Origin: Actinomycetes bacterium
GTDB lineage: Bacteria > Actinomycetota > Acidimicrobiia > Acidimicrobiales > RAAP-2
Length of the DNA stretch: 14,602 bases
Assembly: GCA_021802025.1 (NCBI GenBank)
Contig: JAKABC010000022.1
Span: 1 to 14,602, forward strand
Reading direction: 5' to 3'
This document shows, piece after piece, positions 1 to 9,368 of the stretch. The notes beneath the pieces were generated by a model, which saw nothing but the letters and a program-made list of their open reading frames with translations, was not told where the DNA came from and searched no databases. The translations under genes and the position numbers were made by a program. Position 1 is the first letter of the stretch; each line of letters opens with the position of its first letter.

Positions 1-11
1 GCCGTCAGCAT
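1..11 (-). CDS. secG: Start of a probable SecG preprotein translocase subunit (partial, cut by window edge)
   Basis: Only the first eleven bases are inside the window: ATG CTG ACG GC, reading Met-Leu-Thr-Ala. The start is supported by a strong ribosome binding site, GGAGGG, four bases upstream, and by its position 17 bases after the tpiA stop on the same strand. In actinobacteria the gene after tpiA is commonly secG, whose small membrane protein joins SecY and SecE in the export channel, and short N-termini resembling Met-Leu-Thr-Ala occur in that family. That a coding region starts here is well supported. The SecG identity rests on gene order and four residues, so it is an inference. Other genes, such as ppc or pgl, could also follow tpiA. 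Confidence 0.45.
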
Positions 12-15
12 GGTT

Positions 16-21
16 CCCTCC
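16..21 (-). promoter_or_regulatory. Strong ribosome binding site for the gene after tpiA
   Basis: The minus strand reads GGAGGG, then AACC, then ATG. This is the best Shine-Dalgarno match in the minus-strand operon, where most other starts rely on stop/start overlap. It lies in the 17-base gap after the tpiA stop and argues that the downstream gene is translated independently and well. Confidence 0.7.
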
Positions 22-28
22 GAAAAAT

Positions 29-802
29 TCAGCGGGTAGAAGCGTACCAGTCGTCGAGCGCCCGACAGACCGCATGGAAGGCCTCGGCCCGCAGGCTGGC
101 CCCCCCGACCAAGAACCCGTCCAGCGCCCCCTCGCGCGCCAGCTCGGCGGCGTTCTCGGCGCTCACCGAGCCCCCGTAGAGCACGGGGGCCTCCAGGCCG
201 AGCTCGGCCAGGGTCGATCGGATCGATCGGTTCTGGGCGGCCACCTGGGCCGGCTCGGCCACCACCCCGGTCCCGATGGCCCAGAGGGGCTCGTAGGCGA
301 CGGTGACGTTCGCCCGGGCGGCCTCGGACAGACCCCTGAGGGCGGCGCGCAGCTGGTCGGCGACGTAGGCCGTCTCCTGGCCGGCCTCGCGCACGGCGAG
401 GTCCTCACCCACGCACACGATGGCCCGCAGCCCGGCCCCGGCGACCCGGGCGAGGGTGCGCGCGACGAGGGCGTCGTCCATGCCGTAGAGGCGGCGCCGC
501 TCGGAGTGGCCCACGAGCACCGCGTGCACCCCGAGGCGCTCGAGCATCGCCAGGGACACCTCACCGGTGTGGGCCCCCGACTCGTGCTCATTCACGTGCT
601 GGGCGCACAGCACGAGGCCCAGACGGTCGGCCTCGATGACCGAGCCGACGCTGCGCAGGTCCACGAAGGGCGGGGCCACCCCCACCTCCACGTGCTCCAC
701 CGGCGCGCGGCGCAACAGCACGCCGAGCTGCTGGATGAGGTGGATCGCCTCGACGTGGTCGAGGTTCATCTTCCAGTTGCCGTAGACGGCCGGGGCAGCC
801 AT
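29..802 (-). CDS. tpiA: Triosephosphate isomerase
   Basis: A cytoplasmic (beta/alpha)8-barrel enzyme that interconverts dihydroxyacetone phosphate and glyceraldehyde 3-phosphate in glycolysis and gluconeogenesis. The 257-residue length is normal. Family residues are visible: the N-terminal NWKMN with catalytic Lys11, the VGHSERR motif with catalytic His99, the AYEPLWAIGTG segment with catalytic Glu171 and the flexible loop 6, and the phosphate-binding YGGSVS (209-214) and LVGGASL (231-237). The reading frame stays open far upstream, but the family starts at MAAPAVYGNWKMN. That ATG at 802 shares one base with the pgk stop (TGATG). No Shine-Dalgarno sequence precedes it, so translation probably depends on ribosomes finishing pgk. 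It is the ninth complete gene of the operon, and a probable secG follows after 17 bases. No active-site residue is missing. Confidence 0.97.
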   Translation of the reverse strand: MAAPAVYGNWKMNLDHVEAIHLIQQLGVLLRRAPVEHVEVGVAPPFVDLRSVGSVIEADRLGLVLCAQHVNEHESGAHTGEVSLAMLERLGVHAVLVGHSERRRLYGMDDALVARTLARVAGAGLRAIVCVGEDLAVREAGQETAYVADQLRAALRGLSEAARANVTVAYEPLWAIGTGVVAEPAQVAAQNRSIRSTLAELGLEAPVLYGGSVSAENAAELAREGALDGFLVGGASLRAEAFHAVCRALDDWYASTR

Positions 803-1938
803 CAGTCGAAGGGGCTCTCGCGCAGCGCCCGCAGCCCGGGCAGGTCGCCCTCTTCGACCAGGCGCAGCGTCGCCCCGCCGCCGGTCGAGACAAAGGTCAC
901 CGCGTCGCGCAGGCCCAACGCGTCGAGCGCGGCCGCCGAGTCTCCTCCACCGACGACGCTCACGGCCCCGCTCGTCGCGACGGCCTGGGCCACCGCCTTC
1001 GTGCCCACCATGAAGCGGGGGTCCTCGAAGACGCCCATCGGGCCGTTCCAGAGGATCGAGGCGGCCCCCTCGATCACCGCGGCGAAGACGGCCACCGTCT
1101 CGGGGCCGATGTCGAGGGCGGTGAAGCCCTCGGGGACGTCCGCGGCGAAATCGATCGCGCGGGCGTCGCCCCCGGTCGCGCCGAAGGGCGCCCCGCTCGA
1201 CAGCCCCCGGGCGTCGCGGGGGATGACGACCGTCCCGGATTTGAGCAGGGTCCGGCACTCCTCGACCCAATTCGGGTCGACCAGGCTGTCGCCCACGCCC
1301 CGCCCGTCGGCCAGGGCGAAGGTGTGGGCCATCCCCCCGCCCACCAGCACGACGTCGGCCCGCTCGGCCAGCACGCGCACCAGGCCGATCTTGTCTCTCA
1401 CCTTGGCCCCGCCGACGATGGCGACGAAGGGCCGCGGCGGCTCCTCGAGCAGGGCGAGGATCGTCTCGGCCTCGTGGGCCAGGTTCGGCCCGGCCGCGCT
1501 GGGCACCAGGCGCGGGGGTACGACGATCGAGGCGTGGGCGCGGTGCGAGGCGCCGAAGGCCTCGTTCACGAAGTAGTCCACGCCCTCGACGAGCGAGGCC
1601 CCGAAGGCCGTGTCGCCGGCCTCCTCGCCCGGGTAGAAGCGCAGGTTCTCCCCCAACTCGACATCCGGACAGAGCGCCGCGAGCGCGCGACGCACCGGCT
1701 CGAGCGAGTAGCGCGGGTCGACGCGCCCCTCGGGCCGGCCGAAGTGGGTGCGGGCCACCACGCTCGCCCCGCGCGCGAGCAGGTCGGTGAGCAGCGGCAG
1801 CGCGGCGCGCAGGCGGAAGTCGTCGGTGACCACGACCTCGCCGTCGCGCTCGGCCACGGGCACGTTGAAGTCGACGCGCACGAGAACCCGCTTGCCGGAG
1901 AGGTCCCCCCAGCGCGCCGTCGAGGGCAGCGGCCTCAC
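802..1938 (-). CDS. pgk: Phosphoglycerate kinase
   Basis: Transfers the acyl phosphate of 1,3-bisphosphoglycerate to ADP, giving ATP and 3-phosphoglycerate. It follows Gap in glycolysis and acts in the cytoplasm. Of 378 residues, the N-terminal domain shows RVDFNVPV (21-28), THFGRPEG (64-71), GENLRF (96-101) and NEAFGASHRAHAS (125-137). The C-terminal nucleotide domain shows GGAKVRDKIG (176-185), VGGGMAHTF (199-207), DIGPE (276-280), WNGPMGVFE (297-305), GGGDS (330-334) and STGGGA (351-356). The GTG at 1938 is chosen because it gives a normal N-terminus and overlaps the gap stop by four bases (GTGA); the same frame stays open far upstream without family similarity. Small departures are Phe in THFGRP where Leu is usual, and Thr-Leu-Arg after STGGGA where Ser-Leu-Glu is common. 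Core ligand residues are retained, so activity is expected. Confidence 0.96.
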   Translation of the reverse strand: MRPLPSTARWGDLSGKRVLVRVDFNVPVAERDGEVVVTDDFRLRAALPLLTDLLARGASVVARTHFGRPEGRVDPRYSLEPVRRALAALCPDVELGENLRFYPGEEAGDTAFGASLVEGVDYFVNEAFGASHRAHASIVVPPRLVPSAAGPNLAHEAETILALLEEPPRPFVAIVGGAKVRDKIGLVRVLAERADVVLVGGGMAHTFALADGRGVGDSLVDPNWVEECRTLLKSGTVVIPRDARGLSSGAPFGATGGDARAIDFAADVPEGFTALDIGPETVAVFAAVIEGAASILWNGPMGVFEDPRFMVGTKAVAQAVATSGAVSVVGGGDSAAALDALGLRDAVTFVSTGGGATLRLVEEGDLPGLRALRESPFD

Positions 1939-2945
1939 CGCGCCCCGACGCGCTCGGCCAGGTCGACCAGGCGGTTCGAGTAGCCCCACTCGTTGTCGTA
2001 CCAGCCGAAGACCTTGACGAGCGAGCTCTGCGCGTCGAGGGGCTGGACCATCGTCATCAGAGAGTCGAAGGTGCACGACGCCGGGCTGCCCACGACGTCG
2101 CTCGAGACGATCGGCTCGTCGCAGTAGACGAGCACCCCGGCCAGGGCCCGCTCGCTCGCGACCCGGAAGGCCTCGTTCACGGCCTCGACGGTGGTGGCGT
2201 CGACCACGGCCGTGAAGTCGGTGATCGAGCCGACCGGCACCGGTACCCGTAGCGAGGTCCCGTCCAGGCGACCCTTCATCGCCTCCAGCACGAGGCTGGT
2301 GGCCCGGGCGGCCCCGGTCGAGGACGGCACGATGTTCACCGCGGCCGCGCGCGCCCGGCGCAGGTCCTTGTGGGCGAGGTCGAGCAGGTTCTGGTCGTTG
2401 GTGTAGGCGTGCACCGTGGTCATGAGCCCCCCGCGCACCGTAAAGGCGTCGTCGAGCACCTTGACCATGGGCACGAAGCAGTTGGTCGTGCACGAGGCGT
2501 TCGAGACCACGACGTGGCGCTCGGGGTCGAAGGTGTCGTCGTTCACCCCCACCACGAAGGAGGCGTCGGCGTCGGGCGAGGGAGCCGAGATGACGACCCG
2601 GCGGGCCCCGCCCGCGAGGTGGGCGGCCGCCTTCTCCCGGGCGGTGAAGAGGCCGGTCGACTCGATCACCACGTTCACCCCGTGGGCGCCCCAGGGCACC
2701 GCGCCGGGGTCGCGCTCGGCGTAGACGGCGATCTCGCGCCCCCCCACGGCGAGCCCCGTCTCGGTCACGGCCACCTCGACCCCCAGGGGGCCCTGGGTCG
2801 AGTCGTACTTGAGCAGGTGCGCGTTGGTCGCCGGGGCGACCAGGTCGTTCACCGCCACCACCTCGATCCCCTCGCGCCCGAGCGCGGCGCGCAAGAAGTT
2901 GCGCCCGATCCGACCGAAGCCGTTGATGCCCACCCGAATCGCCAC
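1935..2945 (-). CDS. gap: Glyceraldehyde-3-phosphate dehydrogenase, type I
   Basis: Oxidises and phosphorylates glyceraldehyde 3-phosphate to 1,3-bisphosphoglycerate using a nicotinamide cofactor. At 336 residues it has the usual family length. The N-terminal Rossmann fold carries INGFGRIGR (7-15), and Asp34 in VNDL fits a preference for NAD over NADP, as in glycolytic GapA. The catalytic motif SNASCTTNC gives Cys152, and HAYTNDQ gives His179. TGAARATSLV, PVPVGSITDF and WYDNEWGYSNR are also present. Two GTG starts are possible. The one at 2945 is preferred because GGAG (2954-2951) sits five bases upstream; that GGAG overlaps the alternative GTG at 2951, which would add two residues. The gene starts 12 bases after yvcK, where actinobacteria usually carry whiA, and its end overlaps pgk by four bases. 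Confidence 0.96.
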   Translation of the reverse strand: MAIRVGINGFGRIGRNFLRAALGREGIEVVAVNDLVAPATNAHLLKYDSTQGPLGVEVAVTETGLAVGGREIAVYAERDPGAVPWGAHGVNVVIESTGLFTAREKAAAHLAGGARRVVISAPSPDADASFVVGVNDDTFDPERHVVVSNASCTTNCFVPMVKVLDDAFTVRGGLMTTVHAYTNDQNLLDLAHKDLRRARAAAVNIVPSSTGAARATSLVLEAMKGRLDGTSLRVPVPVGSITDFTAVVDATTVEAVNEAFRVASERALAGVLVYCDEPIVSSDVVGSPASCTFDSLMTMVQPLDAQSSLVKVFGWYDNEWGYSNRLVDLAERVGAR

Positions 2946-2950
2946 CGCCA

Positions 2951-2954
2951 CTCC
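2951..2954 (-). promoter_or_regulatory. Ribosome binding site deciding the gap start
   Basis: The minus strand reads GGAG, five bases, then GTG GCG ATT CGG. This spacing favours the GTG at 2945 (protein start MAIRVGINGFG) over the in-frame GTG at 2951, which overlaps the GGAG itself. Confidence 0.6.
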
Positions 2955-2957
2955 GAT

Positions 2958-3827
2958 CTACGCTGCGCGGCCCGCCAGGAGGGCCGCGACGGCCGACGCC
3001 AATTTTTGCACATCGTGTACGAGTCCCCGGCCGTCGGCGAGGTCGGCGCGCACCACCGGGCGGGCGCACGCCTGGTGGGCGTAGGGCCCTCGGGCGTCGA
3101 CGAGGACAGCGTCGGGGACCACGCCGTGGCGCTCGAGCGCCTCGACGTGGTCGGCCAGGCTGAATCCCTCGGTCTCGGGCACCTGGGGGTGGAGGTTGGC
3201 GACGTAGAGCGTCCGGGCCCGGGTGGCGGCCAGGGCCTGGGTCACCCCGGGCACCACGCAGGCGGCCAGGACGCTCGTAAAGAGCGACCCCGGTCCCACC
3301 AGTACGACGTCGGCCCGCTCGATCGCCTCGACCGCCGCGATGGGGGCGGCGACCAGGCGCGGCTCGAGCCGGATCCGCTCGATCGCCCCGGTGCGGGCGA
3401 CCTCGCTCTGGCCCCGGGTGGCCCCGTGGCCGGTGGTGGCCACGAGCTCGACGCCCTCGGTGCTCGCCGGAACGATGGCCCCGGTCACGCCCATCACCTC
3501 GGCCAGGGCGCGCACCGACTCCTCGAGGTCGCCGGTCGCGTCGATCAGCCCGACCAGCAAGAGGTTGCCCACGGCGTGGCCCGCGAGCTCGCCCACGGCG
3601 AAGCGATGCTCGAAGGAGCGCGTGAGCGGGTTCTCGGGGTCGGCCAGGGCGACCAGGCACTTGCGCAGGTCGCCCACGGCGGCCACGTCGAGCAGGGCCC
3701 GCAGCCGCCCGGTCGAACCCCCGTCGTCGGCCACCGAGACGACCCCGGTGACCTCGGGGGTGAGCGACTTGAGCGCGCGCAGCGAGACGGCCGTGCCGTG
3801 GCCGCCCCCGACGGCGACGGCCCTCAT
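2958..3827 (-). CDS. yvcK: YvcK/CofD-like family protein (gluconeogenesis factor, YvcK/CuvA type)
   Basis: A 289-residue cytoplasmic protein of the CofD-like fold. Relatives (YvcK in Bacillus, CuvA in mycobacteria) bind UDP-sugars and are needed for normal cell-wall synthesis and shape, and for growth on gluconeogenic carbon sources; no enzymatic activity is firmly established. Visible motifs are the N-terminal glycine loop VGGGHG (6-11), VADDGGSTGRLR (32-43), GDLRKCLVAL (52-61), HAVGNLL (84-90), VGPGSLFTS (177-185), and YVANLHPQ (208-215) followed by ETEGFS. The ATG at 3827 gives the family N-terminus MRAVAVGGGHG and overlaps the rapZ stop by four bases (ATGA). No ribosome binding site precedes it, so coupling to rapZ is likely. 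The motif GDLRKCL is preceded by Ala-Val where Pro-Pro is usual. The expected downstream partner whiA is missing and gap follows after 12 bases. Confidence 0.92.
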   Translation of the reverse strand: MRAVAVGGGHGTAVSLRALKSLTPEVTGVVSVADDGGSTGRLRALLDVAAVGDLRKCLVALADPENPLTRSFEHRFAVGELAGHAVGNLLLVGLIDATGDLEESVRALAEVMGVTGAIVPASTEGVELVATTGHGATRGQSEVARTGAIERIRLEPRLVAAPIAAVEAIERADVVLVGPGSLFTSVLAACVVPGVTQALAATRARTLYVANLHPQVPETEGFSLADHVEALERHGVVPDAVLVDARGPYAHQACARPVVRADLADGRGLVHDVQKLASAVAALLAGRAA

Positions 3828-4669
3828 CGGGTGATGTCGCGGTGGAAGGGCGGGTTCTCCAGGCCCAGGCGCCGGGCGACCTCCTCGGCCACGGCCACGC
3901 TGCGGTGGCGCCCCCCGGTGCAGCCCACCGCGATCGAGAGGTAGGACTTGCCCTCCTTGGCGAAGGCCGGGATCTGCCACTCGAGCAGGCCGACCACCTC
4001 GTCGATCAGCCGACGGGCCCCCTCTTGGGCCAAGACGTACTGCGCGACCGGCTCGTCGAGGCCGGTCAGCGGGCGCAGCTCCTCGATCCAGTGGGGGTTG
4101 GGCAAGAACCGGCAGTCGAAGACGAGGTCGACGTCGCGCGGGATCCCGTAGGCGAAGCCGAAGCTCACCAGCGAGACCCGCATGGCCCGCCCGTCGCCCG
4201 GGGCGGCCACGCTCTCGATGACCCGCCGGCGCAACTGGTTCACGTTGAGTCCGCCGGTGTCGATCACGAGGTCGGCGGCGTCGCGGATCGGCGCGAGGAG
4301 GGCCCGCTCCGCGCCGATCGACTCGGCCAGGGTCGGTGCGTCGATGGGGTGGCGGCGCCGGTTGCCCTCGAAGCGGGCGATCAGGACGTCGTCGGGCGCG
4401 TCGAGGAAGAGGATCCGCAGGGCGCCGTGGCGCTCGCGCAGCTCGTGGGCCACCTCGAGCAGGGCGGCCGCGTCGAGGTCGGCGGAGCGGCCCACGACGA
4501 AGGCCACGCCGGCGTCACGGGCGCTGCGCGTGGTGGCGAGCTCACCGACCCGCACGGCGAGTTCAACGGGCAGGTTGTCGATGACGAACCAGCCGAGGTC
4601 CTCGAGGGCCGCCGAGGCCGTAGAGCGCCCGGCGCCCGACATGCCGGTGACCAGGAGGACCTCGCTCAT
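3824..4669 (-). CDS. rapZ: RapZ family nucleotide-binding protein (YvcJ)
   Basis: A 281-residue P-loop protein. In Escherichia coli RapZ is an RNA-binding adaptor that controls glucosamine-6-phosphate synthase through small RNAs. In Gram-positive bacteria YvcJ hydrolyses nucleotides and its role is less clear, so only family-level function is claimed here. The N-terminal P-loop is GMSGAGRS (9-16); Arg15 replaces the Walker A lysine, a form I recall as common in actinobacterial members. Also visible are FVIDNLP (28-34), FLDAPDD (88-94) and RRRHP (104-108). The C-terminal domain has FDCRFLPNPHW (184-194) and the signature GCTGGRHRSV (249-258). Start and stop give a full-length protein. The ATG lies one base after the uvrC stop, with GAGG four bases upstream inside the end of uvrC. 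The position between uvrC and yvcK matches the usual Gram-positive arrangement. Confidence 0.93.
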   Translation of the reverse strand: MSEVLLVTGMSGAGRSTASAALEDLGWFVIDNLPVELAVRVGELATTRSARDAGVAFVVGRSADLDAAALLEVAHELRERHGALRILFLDAPDDVLIARFEGNRRRHPIDAPTLAESIGAERALLAPIRDAADLVIDTGGLNVNQLRRRVIESVAAPGDGRAMRVSLVSFGFAYGIPRDVDLVFDCRFLPNPHWIEELRPLTGLDEPVAQYVLAQEGARRLIDEVVGLLEWQIPAFAKEGKSYLSIAVGCTGGRHRSVAVAEEVARRLGLENPPFHRDITR

Positions 4670-4670
4670 C

Positions 4671-6517
4671 TCACCTCTTCTCGGGCCGGGGCGACACCGG
4701 CGCGTGCAGGTGATCGTAGAGGCTCTCCGCCACGCTGTCCGGCAGCCACGGGAGGGCCGCGAGCTCCTCGCGCCGGGCCGCGCGCAGCGCCTCCAGAGAG
4801 CCGAAGTGGGCCATCAGCCGCTCGCGTCGCGCCGGGCCCAGCCCCTCGACGCCCTCGAGGGTCGAGGCGACCATGGAGCGACCCCGCTTGGAGCGGTGGA
4901 ACGTGATCGCGAAGCGGTGGGCCTCGTCGCGCACGCGCTGGACGAGGTAGAGCGCCTCGCTCCCGCGCTCGAGCGCGATCGGCGTGGCCCGACCCGGCCG
5001 GTAGAGGAGCTCCTCGCGCTTGGCCAGCGCCGCGAACTCGACGCGCCCGGCGAGGCCGACCTCGGCGGCGGCCGCCTCGGCGGCGTGCAGCTGGGGCAGT
5101 CCCCCGTCGATGATGATGAGGTCGGCCGGCGCGAAGCGCGACCCCTCACCCTCCCCCCAGTGGGTCAGCCGTCGGCGCACGACCTCGGCCATGGCGCCGG
5201 CGTCGTCGTTGCCGAGGACCTCGCGCACGTTGAAGTGGCGGTACTCGCGCTTGGCCGCGAGCCCGTCCTCGAAGACGACCATGGAGCCCACGTAGTTCGT
5301 CCCCTGGAGGTGGCTCATGTCGAAGCACTCGATCCGGTACGGCGGCGCGGCGAGGCCCAGCGCCTCGCCGAGTTCGAGCAGCGCCCGACTGCGCACGTTG
5401 TGGTCGGCCTGGCGGCGCAGGCTGTCGCGCGCGACGACCGCGGTCGCGTCGGTCCGGGCCAGCTCGACGACGCGCCGGCGCTTGCCGCGCTGGGGCGCCA
5501 CGAGCTCGACCGGCCGGCCCCGCCGGGCGCTCAAGAACGCGGCCGCGAGCGGGCTCGCCCACCGGGCCCGCTCGACCACCACCACCGGCGGCACCGGCTC
5601 CGCCTCGGGGTAGAGGTCGGCCAGCACGTCTTCGAACAGCTCCTCCTCGTCGTCGTCCATCGTGCGGTCGATGAGGTGCGCCGTACGCCCGACGATCCGC
5701 CCGAAGCGGACCCGAAAGCGAACCAGCGCGGTGCGCGACCCCTCGGTGGCCGAGGCCACCACGTCGAGGTCGGAGTGGTCGTCGAGGACCACGCTCTGAC
5801 TGGCCGAGGCCCGCTCGAGGGCTTCGAGCCCGTCGCGGGCGCGCGCCGCCGCCTCGTAGTGGCGGTTTCGGGCGGCCTCGTCCATCTGGGTCGCCAGCCT
5901 CTCGCGCAGGGGCCGCACGTCGCCCTCGAAGAACCGGGCCCAGGACTGGACGATCTCGCGGTAGCCGTCCTGGTCGACCTTGCCCACGCACGGCCCGGAG
6001 CACTTGCCGATGTCGTAGAGCAGGCAGGGACGGCCCACCCGCTCGTGGTAGCGGTACTTATGGGTCGAGCACGTGCGCAGCGGGAAGGCCTGGAGCAGTT
6101 CGTCCATGGTGGTGCGCAGCGCGCCCACGTCGACGAAGGGGCCGTAGTAGCGCACCCCCTTCACGTGGGCCCCCCGGGTCAGGTAGGGCGCGGCGAAGGG
6201 CGTGCGCGAATCCAGCGCGACGTAGGGGAAGGTCTTGTCGTCCTTGAGCCGAAGGTTGTAGCGGGGCTGGTTCGCCTTGATCAGCTCGTTCTCGAGCACC
6301 AGGGCGTCGAGCTCGCTCGGGGTGACGATCCACTCGACCGCGGTGGCCTCATCCATCAGCAGCCGGGTCTTCTCCGAGAGGCCCTCGCGGCGCTGGAAGT
6401 AGCTCGCGAGACGCTGGGCGAGCACCCGGGCCTTGCCCACGTAGATCACCTCGCCGCGGGCGTTGCGAAAGAGGTAGCAGCCGCTCTGGCGCGGGATGCC
6501 GTCGGGCTTGTCCAGCA

Positions 6518-6518
<1 letters not shown>
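4671..6518 (-). CDS. uvrC: Excinuclease ABC subunit C
   Basis: The nuclease of nucleotide excision repair: it cuts the damaged strand on both sides of a lesion marked by UvrB. The 615-residue protein has all expected domains. The N-terminal GIY-YIG nuclease (about 12-95) has GCY at 13-15, YVG at 26-28, Arg36 and Glu76. A cysteine cluster, Cys150, Cys165, Cys173 and Cys177, resembles the iron-sulfur region. A UVR motif that contacts UvrB lies near 203-237. The RNase H-like domain carries Asp400 (FDMSHLQG), Asp471 (IIIDGG) and His534 (RDEAHRF), which make the second cut. Helix-hairpin-helix repeats at about 553-605 bind DNA. Cys14 replaces the usual Val or Ile of the first motif. The GTG at 6518 shares one base with the uvrA stop (TAGTG), with no strong ribosome binding site, so coupling to uvrA is likely. 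rapZ follows after one base. Confidence 0.97.
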
Positions 6519-9352
<2,834 letters not shown>

Positions 9353-9368
9353 CGCCGAACCCTACCGG

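Noticed and set aside
74..1576. Long plus-strand open frames opposite tpiA/pgk, and similar ones opposite gap/yvcK (2370-3944) and rapZ/uvrC (4182-6794, 870 codons)
   Set aside because: They are antisense to well-identified genes, rich in Arg, Gly, Pro, Ala and His in the manner of GC-rich shadow frames, and show no family motifs. Long antisense frames are expected at this GC content.
3001..3007. AATTTTT run as a possible terminator at the end of yvcK
   Set aside because: On the minus strand it reads as an A-run inside the yvcK coding sequence, with no GC hairpin at the right distance, and gap continues downstream on the same strand.
1939..3660. Upstream extension of the pgk frame giving a 952-residue protein
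   Set aside because: The extension lies over gap and yvcK in another frame and is low-complexity Arg/Gly-rich sequence. The Pgk family N-terminus begins at the GTG at 1938.
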